The notes below the pieces were generated by a model, which worked only from the letters and a program-made list of their open reading frames with translations, had not been told where the DNA came from and ran no database searches. Below are positions 55,598 through 64,000 of a stretch of DNA of 64,000 nt, one piece after another (position 1 is the stretch's first letter; each line of letters opens with the position of its first letter). The DNA is from Flagellimonas lutimaris (GTDB lineage: Bacteria > Bacteroidota > Bacteroidia > Flavobacteriales > Flavobacteriaceae). The stretch covers positions 248,001-312,000 of the forward strand of contig NZ_QXFH01000072.1 of the NCBI RefSeq assembly GCF_003581615.1, written 5' to 3'. A program made the translations under genes and the position numbers.

Positions 55598-56533
55598 TTA
55601 ATTGCCATCTCCTGTGGTTTCCTCTTCAGTGGCATCTGGGTCCACTTCAAGTACAAAATCCTGTGTAGTAATATTGGCGGCATCAATTTGTATATCTAAG
55701 GTGTCGCTAACTAGATAGCCGTCTAATTCTGCTACCACCTCATACATTCCTGCTTCAAGACCTAAAATAGCATAGTTGCCATCTACATCGGAAAAGGATG
55801 TGGTGTTTAAGGTATCGGCAGCGAATACAGAAATCTGGGCGCCCTCCAAAGCGATTGCGACTTCTTCCTCAACTGTGCCTACATTACCAGAAAGGGTTCC
55901 GGCCGTTGATAAGTTACTTGCTTTGATTACAGGTTTGAAATTGAATCCATTTACTCCAGCGGGAGTGCTAATGTTTCCTTTTGGAACGAAGGAGCGACTC
56001 ACATCAAAATCCAATAACAAATCGGAAGAAAGACCACTGGTTACCGTTAAGGCCGGGTCAATAAAAACTTTAATGCCAGAAGCATCACCACTTGGAACTT
56101 TTAAATCGAATACAGTTCCATCGGTCAATATCACATTTACTCCTTTTACATAAATACGGATTAAATCGTAAGACCCTGCCGGAACATCAATCTCTGCTAA
56201 TTGTTGTGTTAGACCATTGGTCAGCTCTAATAGATTCACATCCATTTCTTCTTCCATTAAAGTGATGTAAGGATAATTATCATCATTAGAATCATCATCT
56301 GAGCTGTCGTCAGTGTCATCACTGGAATCATCGTCGTTTTCAACTTGGCGAGCTTCTACTTTGTATACGGTAACATTGGCTTCGGCCACTAGTTCATAAG
56401 GAAAAGGAGCATCTGTCAACTGTACCGATAAAGTTCCAGTACCTTCAGCACTTCCAGACCCTTCACCGTCTGAACAGCTCATTATGATGAGAGCCATTGC
56501 CATTAATAAACTGAAAATAAACTTTGTTCTCAT
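55598..56533 (-). CDS. DUF4382 lipoprotein with acidic insertion and carboxypeptidase-like domain
   Basis: Lipoprotein of 311 residues, signal ending ALIIMSC. DUF4382 starts with GTLSVQLTDAPFPYELVAEANV. A run rich in Asp and Ser (about 70-90) lies within it, possibly binding calcium or varying in length. The C-terminal 90 residues have a carboxypeptidase-regulatory-like beta domain (SFSDVDGNYAILGLEAGMYEV). It is probably exported to the outer surface or periplasm. The exact role is unknown. Confidence 0.85.
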   Translation of the reverse strand: MRTKFIFSLLMAMALIIMSCSDGEGSGSAEGTGTLSVQLTDAPFPYELVAEANVTVYKVEARQVENDDDSSDDTDDSSDDDSNDDNYPYITLMEEEMDVNLLELTNGLTQQLAEIDVPAGSYDLIRIYVKGVNVILTDGTVFDLKVPSGDASGIKVFIDPALTVTSGLSSDLLLDFDVSRSFVPKGNISTPAGVNGFNFKPVIKASNLSTAGTLSGNVGTVEEEVAIALEGAQISVFAADTLNTTSFSDVDGNYAILGLEAGMYEVVAELDGYLVSDTLDIQIDAANITTQDFVLEVDPDATEEETTGDGN

Positions 56534-56692
56534 AGTATGGGGTTTTAATTTTAGGGCATAGATATCCCTGCTTTGACTTTATGTGTACTCAACAATCAAA
56601 GTTTAAAAAACCCTACTTAATTCCTTAAAAAAACCAATTTAATCGATGAAATGCATTTCCATACTCAAAAAAGAAGCCTTTTTCTTACAAAA

Positions 56693-57640
56693 TTAATTCT
56701 TAAAGATAAAATTTGGGGCCTGCTGATATTTAAAGGTGTTGTCGGTCAAGATTTCCATTTCCTTGGTTTCCCAATTCATTAGACCTATATGAAACTGCGA
56801 TTGATTATCATCAAATAATTCAATGGCCAACCATTTGCCATCTGGGCTCCAATCATGCCATCCTTCGTTATCGGTGTTTTCAGTCAGTTTCCATGTTTTG
56901 CTGCCATCAAGGCTAACGGCATACAAACTGTATTTGCCATTTTGTTTGCTCTGATAGGTCACAAAATTTTCGGTAGGGTGCAGTTTAGGCGCACCTGCTC
57001 GATACCCATATTTTCCAGCGGTAGTGTCCTTTTCAGGATAATGAGTCAACTGTTTTCTGTTTTCCCCATTGGCATCCATAATATAGAGTTCTTCATCAAA
57101 CCCATCAATATGTTTCCCTGCGGTTTTACCCCCTCGAAACACGACTTGCTTTCCCTCGTTTACAAATAGTGGGTCTGCGGCAAACTGTAATCCTGTTTCT
57201 ATTCGATTGACAATCTTACCACTTCTATTAAGGATGTAAAATGTGTTTTCAGTAATTAGTTTTGGCTTCACAATAAGTTCATCTCCATCTTTTCTACTGC
57301 TCATCCAACTATCCGCCAATTCCAAATCCGTTACTTTCTGTGGGTTCTCTCCTTTAAAATTGCTTTTGTATAAAAAATAACAACGCTTGCAAGCGCCTCT
57401 ATCAGAAACAAAATACAAAGTGTCCTTGTACGAATAATAAGTCCAATCCACAGGGTACAGGTCTGTGATGTTTTTTTTATCGGAACCGTCGAGATTCATA
57501 GAGTAAACCTCGAAATTATCAATGTCGGCATCTCTTAAAACATTGTAAACCAATCCCATTTCGTGTTGGGAAGTGTTCTCTTTTGAATTACAGGATAGCA
57601 GTAATGCCAAAAGTCCAAGAATAGTAATTCCTCTTACCAT
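56693..57640 (-). CDS. TolB-like PD40 propeller lipoprotein
   Basis: Lipoprotein of 315 residues, signal ending LLALLLSC. Blade repeats include YSMNLDGSDKKNITDLY, ELYIMDANGENRKQLTHY, SLYAVSLDGSKTWKLTEN and HDWSPDGKWLAIELFD, characteristic of TolB/PD40 propellers. TolB-type context genes (pal, tolA) are absent, so a binding or sensing role is more likely than the Tol system. It lies upstream of DUF4382 in the same orientation but 160 bases away. Confidence 0.85.
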   Translation of the reverse strand: MVRGITILGLLALLLSCNSKENTSQHEMGLVYNVLRDADIDNFEVYSMNLDGSDKKNITDLYPVDWTYYSYKDTLYFVSDRGACKRCYFLYKSNFKGENPQKVTDLELADSWMSSRKDGDELIVKPKLITENTFYILNRSGKIVNRIETGLQFAADPLFVNEGKQVVFRGGKTAGKHIDGFDEELYIMDANGENRKQLTHYPEKDTTAGKYGYRAGAPKLHPTENFVTYQSKQNGKYSLYAVSLDGSKTWKLTENTDNEGWHDWSPDGKWLAIELFDDNQSQFHIGLMNWETKEMEILTDNTFKYQQAPNFIFKN

Positions 57641-57720
57641 GATGTGTTTAGTTTGTTTTGAAATTTTTGCAAGGTTGAAGTTACTAAACTCTCCGAAATT
57701 TTAAAATGAGAGCATGCTTT

Positions 57721-58773
57721 TTAAGCTTTGGCCTTGGTGTGTGCGTAATATTTCCGTCGTAACCAGAATGAAACTTTGACCAACAAGATGAGTGCGGGAA
57801 CTTCCACCAAAGGTCCAATAACTCCAGCAAAGGCCTGACCTGAGTTTAAACCGAACACGGCAATGGCCACAGCAATGGCCAGTTCAAAATTATTTCCTGC
57901 AGCTGTAAAGGCCACTGAAGCAGTTTTATCATATTCGGCTCCCATAGCTTTGGTAGTGAAAAAACCAATGATGAACATCAACGCAAAATAAATCAATAAA
58001 GGCACTGCAATAATCAAAACATCCATAGGTATTTCTACAATCAGTTCTCCTTTTAATGAAAACATAATCATAATGGTGAACAACAGAGCAATCAATGTAA
58101 TCGGGGAAATAGCGGGAATAAATTTTTCGGTGTACCAAGTTTCACCTTTGATCTTCACAAGGATTTGACGGCTCAAAATGCCCATTAAAAAAGGAATTCC
58201 TAAATAAATGGCTACGCTCTCGGCAATAGTACCAATAGAAATGTCTACAATGGCACCTTCGAAACCAAAATAGGGTGGAAGTATGGTTATGAAAATCCAA
58301 GCATAAAAACTGTAGGCGAAAACCTGAAAAATACTGTTTAATGCTACCAATCCAGCGCCGTATTCGCTACTGCCTTCGGCCAAATCGTTCCAGACGAGTA
58401 CCATAGCGATGCACCGAGCCAAACCGATTAAAATAAGTCCAACCATATATTCGGGATAATCCCTAAGAAAAATGATAGCAAGCGCAAACATTAAAATTGG
58501 CCCCACAATCCAGTTTAAAAGAAGGGAAATGGATAGGATTTTAGTGTTCTTGAACACTTTTGGTAGCAATGAATACTTTACTTTGGCCAAGGGCGGGTAC
58601 ATCATCAAGATTAACCCGATTGCAATGGGAATATTGGTGGTTCCACTGCTGAATGAATTCACAAAATCGGGAAAACTTGAAAAAAAGTAACCGATTCCAA
58701 CCCCCAGGGCCATGGCTGCAAAAATCCAAAGGGTCAGATTTTTATCTAAAAAACTTAATTTTTTGGTGGCCAT
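57721..58773 (-). CDS. arsB: ACR3-family arsenite efflux permease
   Basis: Inner-membrane carrier of 350 residues with ten hydrophobic segments, of the ACR3 type ([37 protein letters not shown] with its conserved Cys, and [19 protein letters not shown]). It exports arsenite. It overlaps arsC by one base and is the last gene of a minus-strand operon of arsR, DUF6428, arsC and arsB. Confidence 0.95.
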   Translation of the reverse strand: MATKKLSFLDKNLTLWIFAAMALGVGIGYFFSSFPDFVNSFSSGTTNIPIAIGLILMMYPPLAKVKYSLLPKVFKNTKILSISLLLNWIVGPILMFALAIIFLRDYPEYMVGLILIGLARCIAMVLVWNDLAEGSSEYGAGLVALNSIFQVFAYSFYAWIFITILPPYFGFEGAIVDISIGTIAESVAIYLGIPFLMGILSRQILVKIKGETWYTEKFIPAISPITLIALLFTIMIMFSLKGELIVEIPMDVLIIAVPLLIYFALMFIIGFFTTKAMGAEYDKTASVAFTAAGNNFELAIAVAIAVFGLNSGQAFAGVIGPLVEVPALILLVKVSFWLRRKYYAHTKAKA

Positions 58774-59390
58774 TATTTCTTTATTTGAGAAAAGACATAA
58801 AACATTTCAGTGGCAATTTGTTTACTACGCTCGCTGTATTTTCCAGCTTGTTGAGGGGTTTTGTCAAACGCTTTAGGGTCTTCGTAAGTGATTGGAACTC
58901 GCTTTTCCGCTCCCGGTACAAACGGACAGCCCTCATCCGCTTGGGAGCAGGTCATTATGGCCGCAAAGTCAGATTTTGGGTTGAAATCATCATCCATTCT
59001 TTTAGAAAAGCCAATAACTGGATGCTCGTTTTCTGCGAATTTGATGCTGTAGACTGGATTTTTGCCCTCGGAAAGTGTCTTCACTTCAAAACCAGTGTTG
59101 GCCAAAGTGGTCGCCACCATTGGAAATAGGGTAGTAGCCTCGGTTCCACCAGAGTAGCACGTTATGTTTTTTATCTCAAAATGATGCGACATAGTTTGCG
59201 CCCAAACTTGCGATAAATGACTTCTTCGGGAATTATGGGTGCAAATAAAATTGAGGCGGATAGGCTTTTTATTATTTACCCTTTCCTGAATGTAATCAAC
59301 AAGCAATAACAAGGTTTGTTGCCGCTCCGCCACTATGGATTGCGTATCCAAATTGGAGATAAAATCGTTTAATACCGTGTAATGAGACAT
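58773..59390 (-). CDS. Arsenate reductase, low-molecular-weight phosphatase type
   Basis: Enzyme of 205 residues with the P-loop Cys motif [15 protein letters not shown] and a C-terminal part containing [16 protein letters not shown], the likely pair of resolving cysteines. It reduces arsenate to arsenite for export by the adjacent ACR3 carrier. Length exceeds the approximately 140 residues of Bacillus ArsC by an N-terminal helical extension of about 40 residues. Confidence 0.9.
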   Translation of the reverse strand: MSHYTVLNDFISNLDTQSIVAERQQTLLLLVDYIQERVNNKKPIRLNFICTHNSRRSHLSQVWAQTMSHHFEIKNITCYSGGTEATTLFPMVATTLANTGFEVKTLSEGKNPVYSIKFAENEHPVIGFSKRMDDDFNPKSDFAAIMTCSQADEGCPFVPGAEKRVPITYEDPKAFDKTPQQAGKYSERSKQIATEMFYVFSQIKK

Positions 59391-59405
59391 ATTTTCTGTT
59401 TTGAA

Positions 59406-59873
59406 TTAGCAGCATCCGCTACCTGCAGTACAGCATTCAGAAGTTTGTACTTCGGATAATTTAACTTTTGGTTTTTCAGCAGGAACACCGCATTTTTCTC
59501 TTGCCAAACAATCAGTTTGCTTGGTAGTCAATAAGAAGTTAGTTCCGTCAAAGTCAAGTCCAAATTTTCCGATAGTATCACCTTGATATTCCACTTCTAC
59601 CTCCAAATCTCCAATGTCCAAAGTTTTTTGGGACAGCTCAATGATATGTGTCAGTTTTTCAGGATGAAGTCTGTGATCATAATCATTTGCATCCCAAAGC
59701 TGGAAATTCACCACCTCTTCATTGCGTACGGTACCACCACAATCAATAAAATGCTTGGTTATTTTACCAACTTCGGTAACATGGAAGTGGTTTGGCACTA
59801 ATTCCCCGTTGGGTAATTGGAAGGCAATGGTTTCTAATTGATTTAAAGCTGATTTTACTTCTTCTAACTTCAT
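59406..59873 (-). CDS. Ars-operon protein resembling DUF6428
   Basis: Protein of 155 residues found between arsR and arsC. It has a polar beta-rich body (VKSALNQLETIAFQLPNGEL, FHVTEVGKITKHFIDCGG) and ends in a Cys-rich tail, CCTAGSGCC, able to bind arsenite or another thiophilic metal. It resembles the DUF6428 family of flavobacterial ars operons; the function is unproven. A 25-base operator candidate lies 15 bases upstream of its ATG, so it may start a second transcript. Confidence 0.8.
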   Translation of the reverse strand: MKLEEVKSALNQLETIAFQLPNGELVPNHFHVTEVGKITKHFIDCGGTVRNEEVVNFQLWDANDYDHRLHPEKLTHIIELSQKTLDIGDLEVEVEYQGDTIGKFGLDFDGTNFLLTTKQTDCLAREKCGVPAEKPKVKLSEVQTSECCTAGSGCC

Positions 59874-59887
59874 AACTATATCTATTT

Positions 59888-59912
59888 ATTGTAATATCAC
59901 GATTAATGGGTT
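59888..59912. promoter_or_regulatory. Operator candidate before the DUF6428 gene
   Basis: A 25-base sequence beginning ATTGTAATATCACGATTAA matches the site before arsR at 22 of 25 positions and lies at the same distance from its gene. Its core is a near-palindrome, as expected for ArsR. Confidence 0.6.
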
Positions 59913-59921
59913 CAAATTTTT

Positions 59922-60251
59922 TTAGCAGCAATCTTTTTGATTCAGGTCTTGGTCCAGAAAGGTGGACATCACAGTCTTCATCTTTTTCCAGTTTTCGACA
60001 TCAATACAATAGCAAACGCTAGTCCCTTCAACATTTCCTTTGATTAATCCTAAATTCTTTAATTCCTTTAAATGCTGAGAGATAGTGGGTTGCGCCAAAC
60101 CGATTTCATCTACCAAATCTCCACAAACACAGGCATTCAGTTTAAACAAGTACTGTAATATGGCAACACGCGCTGGGTGACCAAACACCTTGGCATACTG
60201 CGCAATTTGATTCTGCTTGTCCGTGAATATTTCAGTTTTGGTTAAGCCCAT
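59922..60251 (-). CDS. arsR: ArsR/SmtB family repressor
   Basis: Winged-helix repressor of 109 residues that releases DNA when it binds arsenite. The HTH is in LAQPTISQHLKELKNLGL, and cysteines lie in NACVCGDLVDE and the C-terminal KDCC, giving likely As(III) ligands. It heads the operon. The 25-base repeat 16 bases upstream overlaps the -7 box and is a likely operator. Confidence 0.93.
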   Translation of the reverse strand: MGLTKTEIFTDKQNQIAQYAKVFGHPARVAILQYLFKLNACVCGDLVDEIGLAQPTISQHLKELKNLGLIKGNVEGTSVCYCIDVENWKKMKTVMSTFLDQDLNQKDCC

Positions 60252-60266
60252 GATTATAATTTATTC

Positions 60267-60301
60267 ATTGCAATATTACGATTAAAGGGTTAATGACCAA
60301 A
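60267..60301 (-). promoter_or_regulatory. arsR promoter overlapping its operator
   Basis: On the minus strand TTTG (60298-60301) and TAATATTG (60271-60278) are separated by 19 bases, fitting the Bacteroidota -33/-7 pair with one mismatch. The 25-base repeat at 60267-60291 covers the -7 box, the right place for repression. Confidence 0.65.
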
Positions 60302-60371
60302 GAATTTTTTGAAAAATATTTCATAATGATTTGAAAAATGTATGCAATTCGCTCTTATTCTTATTAAATTG

Positions 60372-60395
60372 CGTTATGCATAATAATGCATAACG
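60372..60395. promoter_or_regulatory. Perfect palindrome over the cysteine desulfurase start
   Basis: CGTTATGCAT and ATGCATAACG are perfect 10-base arms separated by AATA. The right arm starts at the presumed ATG (60386). It could be a repressor operator or a translation-blocking hairpin. Confidence 0.6.
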
Positions 60396-61558
60396 ATGAT
60401 AATTTGGCTCTAAAGAAAAAAATATATCTGGATTACAATGCGACTACACCGACCGAGCCTCGCGTGGTGGAGGCAATGCTGCCCTATTTTACCGAAAATT
60501 TTGGTAATGCCAGTAGTGACCATTCATTTGGGTGGTATGCCAATGAAGCTGTTGAAATTGCGAGGAATCAGGTAGCCAAACTTGTGAATAGCAGACCTGT
60601 TGGATTGACCTTTACCTCTGGCGCTACAGAGGCGGCCAATTTAGTGCTGTTTGGGTTCTGTAAAAAGAATAGGAGCAAAGGAAACCATATTATTACTTGC
60701 AAAACAGAGCACAAAGCGATTCTTGAAACATTGGAGGCTTTGGAAGCCGATGGATTTGAAGTTACATATTTGGATGTTGACGCAAATGGCAATGTTGATT
60801 TGAATGAGTTGGAAGAATCCATAAAATTGTCTACAATTTTGATTTGTCTGATGCTGGCCAACAATGAAACAGGCTTGATTCATCCTATTAAAATTATAAC
60901 CGAATTAGCGCACTCCAAAGGAGTAGCTGTAATGTCTGATATTACACAAGCTGTTGGTAAAATTCCAGTTGACCTGGAGGATTTGGGAATTGACATAGCT
61001 ATTTTTTCATCCCACAAAATATATGGTCCCAAAGGAGTTGGTGTCCTTTACTTAAATAAAAAAAATAATATCTCCATCGAAAAACATTTATATGGGGGTA
61101 ATCACGAAAAAGGAGTTCGCCCAGGGACCTTGAACGTACCGGGAATCGTTGGTGTAGGTGAAGCTTGTAGCATAGCTCAACAAAGCATTGAGGAAAACCG
61201 TCAAAAACACTTGAACTTACGAAATAAACTGGAGCATGAACTTTTAACAATAGAGGGGACAGTCATCAATTGTGTAAATGAAACTCGTTTGCCCAATACC
61301 ACCAACGTTTCCTTCAAGGGAGTGGATGGCACCAAACTACTTCACTATTTGAACATTTTGGCCGTTTCTCGCGGTTCTGCCTGTACCGCGAACCAAGTCA
61401 ACCCATCCCACGTGTTAAAAGCAATGGGAATTGAAGATGATATTGCTTTAGCCAGTTTACGAATCAGTACAGGGCGAAACACTTCTTCTGAAAATATTGA
61501 AAAAGCCGTTTTTGAAATTAAAAAAGCCGTCAACCAACTAAAAACTAGTATTGTATGA
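60386..61558 (+). CDS. Cysteine desulfurase, probably for molybdenum cofactor sulfuration
   Basis: NifS-like PLP enzyme of 390 residues. IYLDYNATTPTEPRVV, the PLP Lys in FSSHKIYGPKGVGVL, and the catalytic Cys in SRGSACTANQVNPSH are diagnostic. It overlaps xdhC by 4 bases and precedes the molybdenum cofactor genes, so, by analogy with Rhodobacter NifS4, it probably supplies sulfur to the molybdenum cofactor for XdhC rather than making Fe-S clusters. A TTG at about 60404 is an alternative start. Confidence 0.9.
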   Translation: MHNDDNLALKKKIYLDYNATTPTEPRVVEAMLPYFTENFGNASSDHSFGWYANEAVEIARNQVAKLVNSRPVGLTFTSGATEAANLVLFGFCKKNRSKGNHIITCKTEHKAILETLEALEADGFEVTYLDVDANGNVDLNELEESIKLSTILICLMLANNETGLIHPIKIITELAHSKGVAVMSDITQAVGKIPVDLEDLGIDIAIFSSHKIYGPKGVGVLYLNKKNNISIEKHLYGGNHEKGVRPGTLNVPGIVGVGEACSIAQQSIEENRQKHLNLRNKLEHELLTIEGTVINCVNETRLPNTTNVSFKGVDGTKLLHYLNILAVSRGSACTANQVNPSHVLKAMGIEDDIALASLRISTGRNTSSENIEKAVFEIKKAVNQLKTSIV

Positions 61559-62709
61559 GGGAGTTGGATGTCATCACAGCAAAATATCAAGAGTTAAAAG
61601 CACAGGATATTCGGTGTGTTTTGGCTACCGTTGTACACGTTGATGGTTCCTCTTATCGCCGAGCAGGCGCAAGAATGTTGGTGGACGAGTATGGAAATAT
61701 TACAGGAGCCATCAGCGGAGGCTGTTTGGAAGGAGATGCACTCAGAAAGGCACTTTTTGCCTTGGACAGACAGGAAAACAAACTGGTCACTTACGATACC
61801 AGCGACGAGGATGATGCGGTAATCGGAGCACAATTGGGCTGTAATGGAATCATTCAGGTGCTTTTTGAACCCATGGATTATACCGATGCCAATAATTCCT
61901 GTGAACTTTTAAGAAAGCTTGCAAAAGAAGAAGTTCCAATGACCATTTCAATTGTTTTTGATTTGGATAAAAGCCAGAAACAACTCGGAACCATTTTGAT
62001 TGCAGATGAAAATCATGCTGTTGCGAGCAAGCAAATACCTGATAATTTGCACAAAGCTTTGCTTTTCAAAAGCAAAGAGGTTATCAATGAGGGTATCTCC
62101 TGTTTTGGAGTGCTAGCGATTAATGACAAGGAGCATTATCTATTTATTCAGAAACATCAACCACCAGTAAACCTGGTCTTGGTGGGAGCAGGGAACGATG
62201 CACAAATTCTTGCTCAGCAAGCAGAACTCTTGGGCTGGAAGGTCACTGTGACCGACGGTCGACCCACGCACGCGAACAAAGAGCGTTTTGTAGGTTCGTG
62301 TCAAGTAATTGTAGCAAAGCCTGAAGAAACCTTGCAAAATATCAAGATAGACAACCGGACTTGTTTTGTGCTGATGAGCCACAATTACAATTATGATTTA
62401 GCGGTGCTCAAACTTTTGCTAGGAAGATCTGAGATACCATACATAGGTATATTAGGTCCATTAAAAAAATATAACCGTATGCTCAACGAGCTTGTAGATG
62501 ATGGAATAGAAGTATCCAAAGGTGATTTAAACAAAATTCACGCACCCGTAGGGCTAGAAATAGGAGCAGAGACACCGGCAGAGATTGGATTGTCCGTTCT
62601 CGCAGAAATTCAAAGTGTATTGAAGAATAAAAATGCCCGACCATTAAAGCAGAAAACGGAACCCATTCACGATAAAGAAGTAAATCAATTTCAAAAAATA
62701 TCCATTTGA
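61555..62709 (+). CDS. xdhC: XdhC/CoxI family molybdoenzyme maturation protein
   Basis: Protein of 384 residues that binds sulfurated molybdenum cofactor and inserts it into xanthine dehydrogenase-type enzymes. The XdhC/CoxI domain has GAISGGCLEGDALRKALF and the Rossmann-like C-terminal domain has LVGAGNDAQILAQQAELLGW and ILGPLKKYNRM. The start overlaps the desulfurase stop (ATGA), and the end overlaps the next gene. No xanthine dehydrogenase subunit gene is visible before the window ends. Confidence 0.92.
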   Translation: MRELDVITAKYQELKAQDIRCVLATVVHVDGSSYRRAGARMLVDEYGNITGAISGGCLEGDALRKALFALDRQENKLVTYDTSDEDDAVIGAQLGCNGIIQVLFEPMDYTDANNSCELLRKLAKEEVPMTISIVFDLDKSQKQLGTILIADENHAVASKQIPDNLHKALLFKSKEVINEGISCFGVLAINDKEHYLFIQKHQPPVNLVLVGAGNDAQILAQQAELLGWKVTVTDGRPTHANKERFVGSCQVIVAKPEETLQNIKIDNRTCFVLMSHNYNYDLAVLKLLLGRSEIPYIGILGPLKKYNRMLNELVDDGIEVSKGDLNKIHAPVGLEIGAETPAEIGLSVLAEIQSVLKNKNARPLKQKTEPIHDKEVNQFQKISI

Positions 62710-63311
62710 GCGCAGAAGAAAACATAGCGGTTGTTGTTTTGGCAGCAGGAGGCTCATCAAGATTGGGTCGACCCAAACAATTGGTGGAATTCAAAGGGAA
62801 TACCCTCTTGGAACATACCATGGCCAAAGTGGATATGTTGGGATTTCAGACCAAGATTTTGGTGTTGGGTTCCAATCAAGACAAAATTCAGCAAAAGATA
62901 AGCTCGGATGGTTTTAAAGTGGTAATCAATTCCAATTGGGAACAAGGTATGGCCTCTAGCATTAAAATTGGACTAGAAGCTGCCCTAGCAGAGGAAAATG
63001 GATTGAACCATATACTTTTTTTGGTCTCGGACCAACCCTTTTTGGAACGTGCCAATTTAATCAAGTTGGTGCATACCCAATTGACCAAGAATCCTAAAGC
63101 GACATATTCAAAGTATGGTGATAATATTGGAGTGCCGGCCATTTTTGGTAAAGCAGCATTTCCGCTGTTGTTGAAATTGGAAGGAGACGAAGGAGCCAAG
63201 AAGCTAATGCACTTGGAAAATTTTAATTTCTGCACGGAAACTTTCAAAAATGGAGGATTTGATGTGGATACTGAAGAAGATGTACAGCAACTAAAGCAAA
63301 TGGACGTATGA
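62706..63311 (+). CDS. Molybdenum cofactor nucleotidyltransferase, MocA/MobA-like
   Basis: Nucleotidyltransferase of 201 residues with the signature VLAAGGSSRLGRPKQLVEFKG and SDQPFLERANLIKLV. It likely adds CMP (MocA) or GMP (MobA) to molybdopterin; adjacency to XdhC favours the cytosine form. The apparent start is TTG at 62706, overlapping the upstream stop as TTGA, because no ATG precedes the conserved start. Confidence 0.88.
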   Translation: MSAEENIAVVVLAAGGSSRLGRPKQLVEFKGNTLLEHTMAKVDMLGFQTKILVLGSNQDKIQQKISSDGFKVVINSNWEQGMASSIKIGLEAALAEENGLNHILFLVSDQPFLERANLIKLVHTQLTKNPKATYSKYGDNIGVPAIFGKAAFPLLLKLEGDEGAKKLMHLENFNFCTETFKNGGFDVDTEEDVQQLKQMDV

Positions 63312-63544
63312 AAGTAACGGTTAAATATTTTGGTTTGGTGGCCGAAGCTGCTGATAAGTCCGAAGAGGTTATGGAATTCAATGGAGAACTTACCGCTTCG
63401 GAGCTAAAAGAACAATGCCTATACGGGCTTTCGATTGCAGATAAAGATTCCGTGCAGATTGCGGTAAATCAAAATTTGGATGATAAAACAACCCTAAAAG
63501 ATGGGGACGAAGTGGCTTTGTTGCCGCCGTTCGCAGGAGGATGA
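63308..63544 (+). CDS. moaD: Molybdopterin synthase sulfur carrier, MoaD-like
   Basis: Ubiquitin-fold sulfur carrier of 78 residues ending in the essential Gly-Gly tail (VALLPPFAGG), normally thiocarboxylated. It supplies sulfur for molybdopterin formation with MoaE. It overlaps the nucleotidyltransferase by ATGA and the adenylyltransferase gene by ATGA, so it lies inside one polycistron. Confidence 0.9.
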   Translation: MKVTVKYFGLVAEAADKSEEVMEFNGELTASELKEQCLYGLSIADKDSVQIAVNQNLDDKTTLKDGDEVALLPPFAGG

Positions 63545-64000
63545 GCAGATACGACAGACAAATAAAACTCACGGAAGTTGGCCTGGAAGGGCAAGAGAAA
63601 CTTCGCAATGCCAAGGTATTGATTGTTGGTGTAGGTGGATTAGGCTGTCCTGCCGCGATGTATCTGGTCGGCGCAGGAGTGGGTACAATTGGTCTAATGG
63701 ACCACGACAAAGTCGATAAGTCCAACCTGCACAGACAAGTGTTGTTTCAAGAATCGGACGTGGGAAAACCCAAAGCACTTGTTGCCAAAGAACATTTGGA
63801 AAAACAGAACAGCGAGGTACAGTTTGAGGTATACAAGGAACCGTTGACGATTGCAAACGCCGAGAAAATTATCAAACTATACGATATTGTCTTGGACGGT
63901 ACCGACAACTTTGAAACCAAATATTTGCTCAACGATGCCTGTATTTTAGCTGATAAACCTTGGGTTTTTGCCTCGATTTATAAAAATGAAGGGCAATTGT
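63541..64000 (+). CDS. moeB: MoeB/ThiF-type adenylyltransferase, 3' end outside the window
   Basis: Partial E1-like enzyme, open to the last base. The ATP-binding motif VGVGGLGCPAAMYLVGAG, the Asp of LMDHDKVDKSNLHRQVLFQ, and DGTDNFETKYLLND are diagnostic. It activates the MoaD C-terminus as an acyl-adenylate. It overlaps moaD by ATGA. Whether it carries a C-terminal rhodanese domain is beyond the window. Confidence 0.9.
   Translation, partial: MSRYDRQIKLTEVGLEGQEKLRNAKVLIVGVGGLGCPAAMYLVGAGVGTIGLMDHDKVDKSNLHRQVLFQESDVGKPKALVAKEHLEKQNSEVQFEVYKEPLTIANAEKIIKLYDIVLDGTDNFETKYLLNDACILADKPWVFASIYKNEGQL

Overview
The window reads as a chromosomal segment from a marine-type Flavobacteriaceae (Bacteroidota), probably near Muricauda/Flagellimonas or Maribacter; the genus is a guess. 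The support is the Bacteroidota promoter form (TTG, 19 bases, TAnnTTTG) before the SRP RNA gene and arsR, a PorP/SprF-type protein, the bacillithiol-associated protein YtxJ, TPR histidine kinases, many short-signal lipoproteins, moderate-to-low GC, and little use of Shine-Dalgarno sites. No IS element, phage, CRISPR array, tRNA or rRNA was seen. Gene order is mostly housekeeping, and genes are packed so tightly that several convergent pairs share stop codons.

Layout. 1-2068: a sensor kinase (cut by the window edge) and its OmpR-type regulator. 2142-9568: a long minus-strand run: gluconokinase, miaA, a voltage-gated channel, an exonuclease/GIY-YIG fusion, YggS, DUF1015, 3-hydroxyacyl-CoA dehydrogenase and a Gfo/Idh oxidoreductase. 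9683-14247: pcm, smpB, two lipoproteins, a PorP/SprF-like protein with a C-terminal repeat-like domain, and a TetR regulator with a candidate operator. 14428-17294: M19 dipeptidase, RidA and a GntP permease, probably a small amino-acid or dipeptide catabolic operon. 17455-23375: clpB, ytxJ, a lipoprotein and glyA. 23393-28393: a signalling block with an unknown protein, a response regulator, a TPR sensor kinase, two very small proteins (one a 55-residue lipoprotein) and a LytTR regulator with a degenerate receiver. 28858-36726: thioesterase, glutaminyl cyclase, SRP RNA, SDR enzyme, transaldolase-type aldolase, a thioredoxin-fold lipoprotein without CxxC, an asymmetric ABC-F protein and a fasciclin protein. 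36727-46044: pheT, a TlpA-like lipoprotein, leuB-leuA, a helical-repeat protein, rluA and panB. 46114-50893: an interrupted NTF2-like gene, L-serine dehydratase, dnaK, and a response regulator with Glu at the phosphorylation site. 51584-57640: envelope proteins, including a DUF4421 gene with two lesions. 57721-60251: an arsenic-resistance operon. 60386-64000: a cysteine desulfurase followed by molybdenum-cofactor genes, running off the window.

The most interesting regulatory signal is shared by clpB and dnaK, 28 kb apart. Both have a 13-base GACAnnnTG dyad, exactly 12 bases, then TGG-N8-TTGAC, the spacing of a sigma-54 -24/-12 promoter with an altered -12 element. This looks like a heat-shock control module. 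Other notable signals are a 21-base tandem repeat beside the LytTR gene, a near-identical 25-base operator candidate in front of two ars genes, and two genes interrupted by single in-frame TAG codons.
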